This document shows, piece after piece, positions 1 through 6,459 of a stretch of DNA of 34,144 nucleotides. Each line of letters begins with the position of its first letter. Positions within the stretch are counted from its first letter, which is position 1. Under the pieces are notes generated by a model. It saw only the letters and a list, made by a program, of their open reading frames with translations, ran no database searches and was not told where the DNA came from. Made by a program: the position numbers and the translations under genes. This stretch comes from Phycisphaerales bacterium (GTDB lineage Bacteria > Planctomycetota > Phycisphaerae > Phycisphaerales > UBA1924), in contig JAGQOC010000005.1 of assembly GCA_020427745.1 (NCBI GenBank), forward strand, positions 1 to 34,144, written 5' to 3'.

Positions 1-88
1 TCAAGAGATTTGCTGCCATTGATCTACTCCCATTATAAAGAGTCGAAATATCTCAGAATGACGACATAAATACAGAAAAAAATGCTCC
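1..88 (-). promoter_or_regulatory. AT-rich left edge with a possible leftward promoter
   Basis: No gene is seen in these 88 bases, which are clearly more AT-rich than the rest. On the minus strand a perfect TATAAT hexamer lies at 37-32, reading out of the left edge. A copy of the arm AAATATC (46-52), also found in the operator upstream of the neighbouring ArsR gene, sits just upstream of it. Ten bases further, GACATAA (63-69) matches four of seven bases of the second operator arm. No good -35 is visible. Whether a gene starts left of the window is unknown. Confidence 0.35.
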
Positions 89-421
89 CTATTCAACATC
101 TTGTTCATCGACACAAGCATTCCCGAACCGTGAGCGCACACAACCCATGATCGAGCGGAGCCCGGGCTCGGCGACCGAGTAAAACGCCTTGCGTCCGTCC
201 TTTTCGAGGTCCAGCAGCCCGCGGTCCTTCATCTTTCGCAGGTGCTCGGAGGCCACATTTGGGCGGATATCGCACAGCTCCGCGATCTCCCCCACCGTCA
301 TCCGGTGGTCCAGCAGCACCTCAACCATCCGCAAGCGGACGGGATGCGAGAGCGTCCGCAAGCACTCGGCGGCTTCCTCGAGCCGATCCATCGCCGTGAT
401 ATCTTTGAGCTGGAGCATCAC
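89..421 (-). CDS. ArsR/SmtB-family winged-helix transcriptional regulator
   Basis: A 110-residue (GTG start) or 109-residue (ATG at 418) protein with the whole ArsR fold. The segment ECLRTLSHPVRLRMVEVLL is the usual first helices, followed by the recognition region with ELCDIRPNVASEHLRKMKDRGLL and the beta-wing DGRKAFYSV. The ELCVCDL metal site of classical ArsR is absent: the helix reads ELCDIRPN, with one Cys. Two more Cys lie near the C-terminus (CVRSRFGNAC), so a thiol or metal sensor is possible but not shown. The gene has its own promoter and an inverted repeat just upstream, so autorepression is likely. The start lies directly after a TATACT hexamer, leaving no room for a Shine-Dalgarno sequence. 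The regulated target may lie left of the window. Confidence 0.9.
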   Translation of the reverse strand: MMLQLKDITAMDRLEEAAECLRTLSHPVRLRMVEVLLDHRMTVGEIAELCDIRPNVASEHLRKMKDRGLLDLEKDGRKAFYSVAEPGLRSIMGCVRSRFGNACVDEQDVE

Positions 422-467
422 CAGAGTATATCTTAAAATATCGACAAATCAAGATATTTAGACCAAA
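422..467 (-). promoter_or_regulatory. arsR-type operator and leaderless promoter
   Basis: This AT-rich gap contains the inverted repeat AAATATC (436-442) and GATATTT (453-459), with 10 bases between the arms. A second pair, ATATCTT (428-434) and AAGATAT (451-457), overlaps it. On the minus strand TTGATT (452-447) is followed after 16 bases by TATACT (430-425). The GTG codon follows 3 bases and the ATG codon 6 bases after this hexamer. The palindrome covers the -35 to -10 interval, as expected for a repressor binding its own promoter. Confidence 0.6.
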
Positions 468-1673
468 TTACTGCTCGACGGGAACGACATCAATGACCTG
501 GATCTTGTGCGGCCCGATCGGGGGGTCGATCAGCCGGTAATCCGTCGCCCGCCAGTTCGGCCCTGTCAGCGCGAGGTCGATATGCCAGTCCGCCAGTCTC
601 ATTGGCTGTCGCAGGAACCGATTCCCGATCCTCGGCACCCAAGACCCGCCGCGGCCGTGCCCCGCTTGGGCAAACGCGTCCCGTGTTCCGGGCGCGATCT
701 CCATGAGCGACGCCGAGCCGCGGAGTGTGTTGAAATCCCCGATCACCAGATCCGGCGATGGGAAGAGCCCATCACTATCCACCGCCCGCCACTGGTCGTC
801 TTGAATCGTCCAATACACCCCGTTCCATCGGTTGATCGCGGCGACTGCCTCGCGCATTGACTCCATCCGCCAGAGCATCGGCTCGCTCGGGAGATCGACG
901 AGCCAGACAACCATCGTGCCCGGGCCTTGAGGATCAAGCTCGTGGATATCGAGCTCGATGAACATGATCCACCCGGACTGACCGTTCGGGCGGACGGCGT
1001 CCTCCGGCGATATCTCCGGGTTGACATACGCCGTGGATGTCCGCAGGATCGGGTATCGCGATGCGACGAGCGCCTGCCCGCGGACAGTGACATGGTTGGG
1101 GTCGAAGTTCACCCGCGTGCCGGGCACGATGCGGTGGTCCGTGTCGCTCGGCGCCATCTCGCTGAGCGATTCGAGCAGGAGCTTGTGTGACTTGTTCCGC
1201 CTCGCGTTGACGACGAGCACAAGATCCGCATCCTGCGCCTTGATGATGGGCGGGGCTTTGTCGGAGGTGTTGTACGCCGACTGGTTCCAGTGCAGCACGC
1301 GCAGCGAGCTCTCTCGTGGCGAGGGCGCCGGCGTGAACACCACACGCTGCACACGCCAGATCCCGATGAGCAGAAACACGCTGCACCCGACACACCCGAG
1401 CATGAGGATCGGTCGCAGGACGATCCCGCCGGGGCGGAGAGCGAACCTCCCGAAGACCGCCGAGACCACCAGCAGCCCCCACGCCGACCCGATCGCCCAG
1501 ATCGGAGGCACCCACCAGAGGTACTGTGACCAGACGAACTGGTCCGTGAGCACCCGCCCGACGATCCACAGCACCAGCACGAACAGCCCCGCGAGCGCGC
1601 AGAGCTTCGCCAGCGCGGGCAGCACGCGACGCCGGAGCAGTTTGATCGGTCCTCTGGGCGGTTCTCTGGTCAT
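468..1673 (-). CDS. Membrane-anchored endonuclease/exonuclease/phosphatase-family protein, degenerate active site
   Basis: A 401-residue protein with three hydrophobic helices in the first 110 residues, then an EEP (DNase I-like) domain. The architecture resembles VanJ-type membrane EEP proteins, which act on lipid or envelope phosphates; function here is inferred only from that. Visible motifs are RVLHWNQ at the domain start, VIGDFNT (intact metal/catalytic Asp-Asn) and DWHIDLALTG near the end. The conserved metal-binding Glu after the second strand is replaced (DLVLVVNARRN), and the final SDH motif reads GPH. Activity may be altered or lost. The ATG at 1673 is chosen because GGAG lies 8 bases before it. 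An in-frame ATG at 1730 would add 19 residues, lacks a good ribosome site and overlaps the divergent gene's leader. Confidence 0.75.
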   Translation of the reverse strand: MTREPPRGPIKLLRRRVLPALAKLCALAGLFVLVLWIVGRVLTDQFVWSQYLWWVPPIWAIGSAWGLLVVSAVFGRFALRPGGIVLRPILMLGCVGCSVFLLIGIWRVQRVVFTPAPSPRESSLRVLHWNQSAYNTSDKAPPIIKAQDADLVLVVNARRNKSHKLLLESLSEMAPSDTDHRIVPGTRVNFDPNHVTVRGQALVASRYPILRTSTAYVNPEISPEDAVRPNGQSGWIMFIELDIHELDPQGPGTMVVWLVDLPSEPMLWRMESMREAVAAINRWNGVYWTIQDDQWRAVDSDGLFPSPDLVIGDFNTLRGSASLMEIAPGTRDAFAQAGHGRGGSWVPRIGNRFLRQPMRLADWHIDLALTGPNWRATDYRLIDPPIGPHKIQVIDVVPVEQ

Positions 1674-1763
1674 CGGCTGGGCTCCGAAACAGCATACCCC
1701 ACGGGCATGGGGGCGTATCGGCACTATCATCCACTTTCGTACATGCAGAGCAGGAGTTTCAAG

Positions 1764-2774
1764 ATGGCCTCAATGAACTGGAAAGACCAACGCATCATCC
1801 TCACCGGCGGGTCCGGCTTCCTCGGACGCCACATCGTTGAGGGGCTCCACGAACGCGGGGTCGCGGATAACCAGATCGTGATCCCGCGCTCCGCGAAGTA
1901 CGACCTCACCGAGAAAGACGCCGTCGTCTCGCTCTACAACGACGCGTTCGGCTCCGACAAGGCCACGATGATTATCCACCTCGCCGCCGAGGTCGGCGGC
2001 ATCGGTGCCAACATGAAAAACCCGGGCCGATACTTCTACGCCAATATGGCCATGGCCCTGCACCTCATCGAACAAGCGCGCATCGACGGGCTCATCGAAC
2101 GCAACGGCAAGTTCATCCAGACCGGGACGATCTGCGCGTACCCCAATCACACACCCGTCCCGTTCAAAGAGTCCGACCTGTGGAACGGGTACCCGGAGGT
2201 CACGAACGCGCCGTACGGCGTCGCAAAGAAAGCCGCGTGGCAGATGCTCGACGCGTACAAGCTCCAGTACCACATGAAGTCCGCGTTCGTGCTCCCCGTC
2301 AACCTCTACGGCCCGTGGGACAACTTCAACCTCCAATCATCGCATGTCATCCCCGCGCTCATCCGCAAATGCATCGAGGCGATGGATCGCGGCGACGAGT
2401 TCCTCGAGGTCTGGGGGACCGGGAGCGCCTCACGCGAGTTCCTCTTTATCGAGGACTGCGCCGATGGGATCCTGACCGCCGCGGAAAAGATGGACGACCC
2501 GACCCCCATCAACCTCGGCACCAACATGGAGATCACGATCCGCGATCTTGTGCACCTGATCGCGAAACTGACCAGGTTCGCGGACGAGGACACGATCGAA
2601 GAGCGCATCCGCTGGGACGCAACGAAACCCGACGGCCAGCCGCGCCGATGCCTCGATGTTTCGCGCGCGAAAGAACTGATGGACTGGGAAGCCAAGGTCG
2701 GGTTTGAGGAAGGGCTCAAACGCACGATCGAATGGTTCAGAAATCATCGCAACGACGCGGATGCGAGGATGTGA
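1764..2774 (+). CDS. fcl: GDP-L-fucose synthase (GDP-4-keto-6-deoxymannose epimerase/reductase)
   Basis: This cytosolic short-chain dehydrogenase (336 residues; family usually 310-325) converts GDP-4-keto-6-deoxy-D-mannose to GDP-L-fucose with NADPH, for surface polysaccharide. It shows the nucleotide-binding GGSGFLG near residue 15, the AAEVGGIGAN segment, and the catalytic YGVAKK (Tyr and Lys). The epimerase Cys is in TICAYP and the His in SSHVIPALIRK. LPVNLYGPWDNF and SREFLFIEDCADG are family signatures. The ATG at 1764 is chosen because AGGAG (1752-1756) lies 7 bases before it, whereas an upstream in-frame ATG at 1707 has no such site. GDP-mannose 4,6-dehydratase, the usual partner, is not in the window. 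An O-antigen-ligase-type gene lies at the other end. Confidence 0.93.
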   Translation: MASMNWKDQRIILTGGSGFLGRHIVEGLHERGVADNQIVIPRSAKYDLTEKDAVVSLYNDAFGSDKATMIIHLAAEVGGIGANMKNPGRYFYANMAMALHLIEQARIDGLIERNGKFIQTGTICAYPNHTPVPFKESDLWNGYPEVTNAPYGVAKKAAWQMLDAYKLQYHMKSAFVLPVNLYGPWDNFNLQSSHVIPALIRKCIEAMDRGDEFLEVWGTGSASREFLFIEDCADGILTAAEKMDDPTPINLGTNMEITIRDLVHLIAKLTRFADEDTIEERIRWDATKPDGQPRRCLDVSRAKELMDWEAKVGFEEGLKRTIEWFRNHRNDADARM

Positions 2775-2780
2775 AGCAGT

Positions 2781-3416
2781 ATGGGCATGCACCATTCAAG
2801 AGCGCGAGCGACCTTGACTATTTTTCTCGCAACCGCAATCGGCGGAGTTCTCGGATTCGCGCTGGGCATCGTGGTTGGGTGGAACACCGGATTCAGTGAA
2901 GCCGACGGCTCTTCGGAGGTGCTTTATTCGGATTCCGGTTCGTCGATGATTCCAGAGTACTGGTATGTTGTTCTGAATCACCAGAATCAACCCATACTCC
3001 GGTCGGCGCACGAATCACCTCTGCTCATCGATTCGGCAAATGACTACATAGTACAGATCGGTCCGGGCGGCATACGCGAGGTCGGTGTGCCTATCGGGGG
3101 TTCTGACTTTGAATCAGCACACGCCCGCTTTGTACAACAGCAAGAGGACACACTTGTTTCACTGATCGTCTCCCCATCCAAGGAGCAATCAGAGGGATGG
3201 CCAATCCAGACCTACACATACACGGTTGATGAGCATGAGATTCGCCTCGTCGAGATAACGCGGAGACGACCATTCAACGAATGGGGCGGCGAGGTCGTGT
3301 TTCTATACGCACTTGGGATGACACTTTTGGGGGTGATACTCGGGTGTGTGGCCGGGGTGTTGTTTGGTTGTATTCTGATCTTCAGTCAAAGTCATGTAAA
3401 GCGCGATGCTTGTTAA
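2781..3416 (+). CDS. Hypothetical two-helix membrane protein
   Basis: Family not recognised. The 211-residue product has one glycine-rich hydrophobic helix near residues 10-32 (TIFLATAIGGVLGFALGIVVGW) and a second near 172-203, with a polar domain of about 140 residues between, probably outside the inner membrane. It begins 6 bases after the fucose synthase stop, so it may be co-transcribed; a second in-frame ATG lies at 2787 and neither start has a strong Shine-Dalgarno sequence. Base composition is visibly less GC-rich than in the neighbours, which may mean recent acquisition or weak codon selection. Confidence 0.65.
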   Translation: MGMHHSRARATLTIFLATAIGGVLGFALGIVVGWNTGFSEADGSSEVLYSDSGSSMIPEYWYVVLNHQNQPILRSAHESPLLIDSANDYIVQIGPGGIREVGVPIGGSDFESAHARFVQQQEDTLVSLIVSPSKEQSEGWPIQTYTYTVDEHEIRLVEITRRRPFNEWGGEVVFLYALGMTLLGVILGCVAGVLFGCILIFSQSHVKRDAC

Positions 3417-3441
3417 TCGCACACTAGGGAAAAACCGCTGA

Positions 3442-3894
3442 ATGAACATCCAGCCGTACACCCCGACCCACCGCGCCGCATGGCTGACCATGCGCGGCGC
3501 GTTGTACGAAGAAGAGGACCTCAACCATCTCGATGACGAGATCGAGGAGATCACGACAACCGGGAAGATCAACGGTCAGCCGTACGCGTGTCTCCTCGCG
3601 ATCGATGAGGACGAACGCGCGATCGGGTTCATCGAACTCTCGTTGAGATCGACCGCGGAGGAGTGCACGAGTTCGCCCGTTGTCTATGTCGAGGGCTGGT
3701 ATGTCCAACCCGATGCGCGTCAGCGCGGGGTCGGGCGCGCGCTGATGAACGCCGCGTGTGATTGGGGACGCGAGCGTGGGTGCACCGAGATGGGCTCGGA
3801 CACCCAGCATTTCAACACCCTGTCCTACAAAGCCCACCTCGCGATCGGATTTGAGGACGCGGGACTGGTGCGCCACTTCCGGCGGTCGATCTGA
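3442..3894 (+). CDS. GNAT acetyltransferase, aminoglycoside 6'-N-acetyltransferase-like
   Basis: A 150-residue single-domain GNAT enzyme, transferring acetyl from acetyl-CoA to an amine. The acetyl-CoA motif is VQPDARQRGVGRALMNAA (about residues 88-105). The order MNIQPYTPTHRAAWLTMRGALY, then SPVVYVEGWYVQP, CTEMGSDTQHFNTLSYKAH and LGF-type IGFEDA fits the chromosomal AAC(6')-Ig/Ij-like branch, whose members acetylate aminoglycosides at the 6'-amine. The likeness is from remembered family features, so substrate is inferred; environmental relatives often do not give resistance. It begins 25 bases after the preceding membrane protein. A weak TAGGGA lies about 11 bases before the ATG. Confidence 0.82.
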   Translation: MNIQPYTPTHRAAWLTMRGALYEEEDLNHLDDEIEEITTTGKINGQPYACLLAIDEDERAIGFIELSLRSTAEECTSSPVVYVEGWYVQPDARQRGVGRALMNAACDWGRERGCTEMGSDTQHFNTLSYKAHLAIGFEDAGLVRHFRRSI

Positions 3895-4040
3895 CGCCCC
3901 GCCCCGGGGAGAACCAGGCCGGCTAATGCTGGCCAATCGGCAGGATCGGCGCGACAGCGGGGCGGATTACCCGCCGAGAGCCCCGGAGTTGTCCCGAATT
4001 CTCCCACACCCGCGTCCAAACGGGGCGTGCTTACGAATAA

Positions 4041-4073
4041 TTGACTGGTGGATATCCACCGATCAGGTAGAAT
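4041..4073 (+). promoter_or_regulatory. Promoter with palindrome in an over-long spacer
   Basis: TTGACT (4041-4046) is followed 21 bases later by TAGAAT (4068-4073). The spacer begins with a perfect 14-base palindrome, GGTGGATATCCACC (4047-4060), directly next to the -35. MerR-type promoters have long spacers (19-20 bases) with a dyad in this place, so an activator of that kind is possible. No merR gene is in the window. The leader to the PEP-CTERM gene start would be about 95 bases. Confidence 0.5.
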
Positions 4074-4174
4074 AGAGAAGTGGTACATTCCATACGAGCC
4101 GGCTTTTTCACGATTCAGCAAGGGAGCGGAGTGGTTCTCGGATCGTCGCCGGCCTCACAAGGAGGAGAGCAGAT

Positions 4175-4801
4175 ATGAAAAAGACAATGACACTGGTCGC
4201 CTTCGCGGGCTGCGCATCACTTGCGTCCGCGACCATCATCGCCCAGAACACCTGGGACTCCGGCAGCCTCGAGGGCTGGACCTACGCATCGGGTACCGGT
4301 GGCGGTGAGTACGAAGTGCCGCTCTTCGGCGGCAACCCCGGCGGCTTCGTTCAGTATGTCGACGGCACCGACGGCTCGGCGCCCCCGCCGCAGATCTTCG
4401 CCCCCGCGGAGTACCTCGGTGACTACACCAGCTATGTCGGTGGCTACTTCGAGTACGACATCATCCTCTCGACCCCCCCGACCGTTCCCGGCGAGCCCCT
4501 CAACTACCCGAGGCTCCGCCTGGTTGGCGCGGACGGCTCCGAGGCACGCATCATCGCGGACTACCTCGTCGATGATTCTTGGCAGACCGTGCATGTCAAC
4601 ATCGTCGAGAGCGAGTGGGAGATGGTCACCGGCACATGGGCCGGGCTGATCAGCAATGTCAGCGCCGTCAAGCTCGGTGGCGATGTCATCACCGGCTCGG
4701 GCCCCGAGGGTGGGTTCGATAACTTTGTTCTTGTCCCCGCAGCACCGACCACCGGGCTGCTCGCGGTGGGCATGGCGCTCGCAACCCGCCGCCGTCGATA
4801 A
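4175..4801 (+). CDS. PEP-CTERM-type secreted protein with laminin-B-like domain
   Basis: A 208-residue exported protein. Residues 1-20 are a signal peptide (MKKTMTLVAFAGCASLASA). The body begins with NTWDSGSLEGWTY and ends with GGFDNFVLV; this and the strand pattern resemble the laminin B (domain IV) beta-sandwich, common in planctomycete PEP-CTERM proteins. The tail is a short proline motif (VPAAP), a hydrophobic segment and RRRR, which is the exosortase sorting layout, so the protein is probably cut and attached at the surface by an exosortase encoded elsewhere. A strong GGAGGA Shine-Dalgarno sequence (4161-4166) lies 8 bases before the ATG. An intrinsic terminator follows directly, so it is a single-gene transcript. 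Ligand unknown. Confidence 0.85.
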   Translation: MKKTMTLVAFAGCASLASATIIAQNTWDSGSLEGWTYASGTGGGEYEVPLFGGNPGGFVQYVDGTDGSAPPPQIFAPAEYLGDYTSYVGGYFEYDIILSTPPTVPGEPLNYPRLRLVGADGSEARIIADYLVDDSWQTVHVNIVESEWEMVTGTWAGLISNVSAVKLGGDVITGSGPEGGFDNFVLVPAAPTTGLLAVGMALATRRRR

Positions 4802-4826
4802 TCATCAACCTGAAGCAGCACCCAAG

Positions 4827-4853
4827 ACCGGGCCGAGAAGGCCCGGTTTTTTT
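4827..4853 (+). terminator. Intrinsic terminator
   Basis: Perfect 8-bp stem ACCGGGCC (4827-4834) and GGCCCGGT (4840-4847) with a 5-base loop, running into a 7-T tract ending at 4853. It ends transcription 26 bases after the PEP-CTERM gene, just before the separate promoter of the DUF1450 gene. Confidence 0.95.
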
Positions 4854-4879
4854 ACACCCGGACACCGCGGCCCGCGATC

Positions 4880-4885
4880 TATACT
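4880..4885 (+). promoter_or_regulatory. -10 hexamer of the leaderless DUF1450 gene
   Basis: TATACT ends 5 bases before the GTG at 4891, which places the predicted RNA start at the start codon. No Shine-Dalgarno sequence could fit. No convincing -35 is seen. Confidence 0.6.
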
Positions 4886-4890
4886 CCCCT

Positions 4891-5160
4891 GTGGACCCGA
4901 GCCCCCAACCAACCAGCCGCACGATCCGCTTCTGCGTGAACAACCCGCCCACGCTGACGGAGCGCAACGATCTGATCGCACGCGGCTTCGTCTGCCGGGA
5001 TTGTCTCGGCAACTGCTCGGCGTGTTTCGAGGGGCGATTCCTCGAGATCGACAGCGAGTTTATCGAGGGCGGGACCTACGACGAGATCCTCCAAAACGCG
5101 AGCACCCCGATCGAGAACGACCGGGGTGCTCATGAGTCACTGAAGAAGAAGGACGAGTGA
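4891..5160 (+). CDS. DUF1450 (YuzB-like) small cysteine protein
   Basis: An 89-residue cytosolic protein matching the DUF1450/YuzB family: RFCVNN at the start, then CRDCLGNCSACF (CLGNC-x-x-C motif, residues about 47-58), then an EFIEGGTYDEIL segment like the family's end (EYVEGDTPEELL). The family has a thioredoxin-like or ferredoxin-like Cys site, but no firm biochemical role is known to me. The GTG at 4891 is the only suitable start and lies 5 bases after TATACT, so the mRNA is probably leaderless. The last 10 codons contain a 10-bp inverted repeat that may work as a terminator for the convergent gene. Confidence 0.75.
   Translation: MDPSPQPTSRTIRFCVNNPPTLTERNDLIARGFVCRDCLGNCSACFEGRFLEIDSEFIEGGTYDEILQNASTPIENDRGAHESLKKKDE
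5100..5131 (-). terminator. Possible terminator for the converging PEP-CTERM gene, inside the DUF1450 coding end
   Basis: Perfect 10-bp inverted repeat GAGCACCCCG (5100-5109) and CGGGGTGCTC (5122-5131) with a 12-base loop. Read on the minus strand, the stem is followed by GCG and then TTTT, a weak U-tract. It lies 60 bases past the stop of the minus-strand gene ending at 5191. Confidence 0.45.
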
Positions 5161-5190
5161 TCGGGAGGGATCACCGAGCAATCACAGTTC

Positions 5191-5877
5191 TTACGCGTTG
5201 CGGCGACGGCGGACGCTGCGGACACCGGCGATGCCCATCAGGAGCCCCGCACCGGCGAACGCTGCCGGGGGAAGCGGGACCACATAGAGCATGTCCTGCA
5301 CGCCCGGGGCGACCATCGCCTTGAGCCCGTTCAGACGCAGCGTGTCGTCGAAGGTCTGGGGGTTGGTCAGCTCGTAGTAGTAGTCCGCGAGATCGCCATC
5401 GGTGCGGTAGCTCTCGATCCGGACAGGGGAGCCGAAGGCTTCCCAGATCGCAGCCTGGATCGCACCCATCTTGGCGTAGTAATCAGTCTGGTTGGTGTCG
5501 GCCTGGAGCTGGTTGTCGATCCAGCCGAGCTCGACCGCGTTGGCGACGACCGCGTTGATCGCGTCGGAGATCGCCTGCCCGTAGGGCGTGCCGGGCATCG
5601 GAGCGTCGGCAACCTCAACGATCTCGTAGGTCGTGTCGGTCGAAGTCGCACGCTCCGAGAAATCGATGCAGAAGGTCGAGAATCGTTCGCCGGAGCGGGG
5701 GCCCGAGGTGAACTCGTGGACCATGTGCCCGGCCAAGTAGGTCGAGTGGCCGACCTTCAAGCGGGTCGCGTCCTGATAGCCCCCGGCGATCCCAACATAC
5801 TGGGCGTCCACAGTGTCTGCGACAGCAACGGTCGCGGTCAATGCACAAACAGCAGCGATAGCGAATCGGTTCTTCAT
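5191..5877 (-). CDS. PEP-CTERM-type surface protein with thioester (TQXA-like) domain
   Basis: A 228-residue exported protein: signal peptide 1-20 (cut near AVA|DTV), a central domain, then VVPLPPAAFAGAGLLMG, a hydrophobic stretch and RSVRRRRNA, a VPLPA/PEP-CTERM sorting tail. Cys70 in FSTFCIDFSE and Gln141 in GAIQAAIWEAFG fit the two motifs of Cys-Gln thioester domains ([YFL]C plus QxxxW; the TQXA form is TQXAIW). Such domains form an internal thioester able to bond covalently to host or partner amines; here this is inference from motif pattern only. The ATG at 5877 is chosen because GGAGGA lies 9 bases upstream; an open frame continues to 6042 but without a signal. Single-gene unit with its own leader. 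Confidence 0.8.
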   Translation of the reverse strand: MKNRFAIAAVCALTATVAVADTVDAQYVGIAGGYQDATRLKVGHSTYLAGHMVHEFTSGPRSGERFSTFCIDFSERATSTDTTYEIVEVADAPMPGTPYGQAISDAINAVVANAVELGWIDNQLQADTNQTDYYAKMGAIQAAIWEAFGSPVRIESYRTDGDLADYYYELTNPQTFDDTLRLNGLKAMVAPGVQDMLYVVPLPPAAFAGAGLLMGIAGVRSVRRRRNA

Positions 5878-6130
5878 GGCTTTCTCTCCTCCCCGCATCC
5901 CTGCGGGTCTCATCTCTCTGGTTGACTCGTGTGCCGAGGACGGAATCACACACCCCCTCGGACGGGTGGAGAATACACCATCACGCGTGGAAGGCAAGTT
6001 TCTTGTATTCCAAACACTTACGATCTCATCGGGTTGTAACAATCAGACCCCAAATCCCGCCCGATAACAATCCGGGAGGGGGGTGATCGGACCCCGGGCC
6101 CGTGTTCTGGGACGACCGCAGCTGGCGCAG

Positions 6131-6164
6131 AAAAAAGGCGGCATACCCACGAGAGGATGCCGCC
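6131..6164 (-). terminator. Intrinsic terminator (minus strand)
   Basis: Perfect 8-bp stem formed by 6157-6164 and 6137-6144 (GGCGGCAT and ATGCCGCC on the minus strand) with a 12-base loop, followed by six T (6136-6131). It ends either lepB mRNA, 330 bases after its stop, or a separate small transcript. Confidence 0.85.
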
Positions 6165-6189
6165 CCTTGCATGTCTTGAGCGAACCTGC

Positions 6190-6246
6190 TCAGGAGGAGG
6201 AGCAGGAACCCGCACAACACACACCGCTCGGAAGCCGATCGGTCAC
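6190..6246 (-). CDS. Possible 18-residue cysteine-rich peptide
   Basis: GTG-started frame giving MTDRLPSGVCCAGSCSSS, stopping 26 bases before the terminator. The tail with three Cys and a Ser run is unusual. It has no good Shine-Dalgarno sequence and begins 7 bases after the end of another tiny frame (6254-6337). It could be chance; reported because it lies in an otherwise unexplained transcript-like region. Confidence 0.2.
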   Translation of the reverse strand: MTDRLPSGVCCAGSCSSS

Positions 6247-6253
6247 GGGGCAC

Positions 6254-6337
6254 TCACTTATCAGTGGGCACCCAAAGAGAGCCAGAGACCCAGAGAAAGG
6301 CTCGCCGCGACCGAAAGGAAACCTTCCGGCGATTCAT
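6254..6337 (-). CDS. Possible 27-residue basic peptide
   Basis: ATG-started frame coding a 27-residue peptide, basic in its first half (MNRRKVSFRSRRAF) and with three Trp-containing hydrophobic residues after. GGTGGA lies 6 bases before the ATG, a partial Shine-Dalgarno match. Not recognised; may be chance. Confidence 0.2.
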   Translation of the reverse strand: MNRRKVSFRSRRAFLWVSGSLWVPTDK

Positions 6338-6459
6338 CAGATGTCCACCGACCACGACGCCGGCGGAACCAGCATCCCAGAAACAGTTGCGTGTGTCAAT
6401 AACCAAACCGGTCCAAATTCACCGGAATCGATCGAGAGCGGCCCCGTGGGGGTCCATAC

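Larger units (their letters stand above)
6131..6364 (-). ncRNA. Candidate small RNA or small-peptide transcript
   Basis: On the minus strand a consensus TTGACA (6399-6394) is followed after 17 bases by GATGCT (6376-6371), placing an RNA start near 6364; the transcript would end at the terminator 6131, about 234 bases. Inside, 6311-6329 forms a triloop hairpin (CCGAAAGG, AAA, CCTTCCGG on the plus strand, one mismatch), and CACT/AGTG repeats flank 6251-6266. No known RNA family (SRP, 6S, tmRNA, RNase P) was recognised. The -10 is poor, so it could also be just the 3' leader of lepB. Confidence 0.35.
5878..6459. other. 582-base gap without a firm gene
   Basis: It lies between lepB and the thioester-type PEP-CTERM gene, both on the minus strand. 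It holds a minus-strand promoter candidate for the latter (TTGCCT, 16 bases, TATTCT, near 5999-5972), the strong terminator at 6131-6164, and a stretch with hairpins and two tiny reading frames (6165-6364). The long frames crossing it in other phases run through the terminator and show no conserved features. Confidence 0.6.

Noticed and set aside
3895-3990. GC-rich repeats after the acetyltransferase gene
   Set aside because: Short imperfect stems such as GGCCGGC/GCTGGCC without a T-tract; not enough for a terminator call.
5157-5174. GTGATC-N6-GATCAC inverted repeat between converging genes
   Set aside because: Short, no T-tract and overlaps a stop codon; probably chance.
6018-6253. Frames of 68-75 codons on the minus strand past lepB
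   Set aside because: They run straight through the terminator at 6131-6164, so they are unlikely to be translated.
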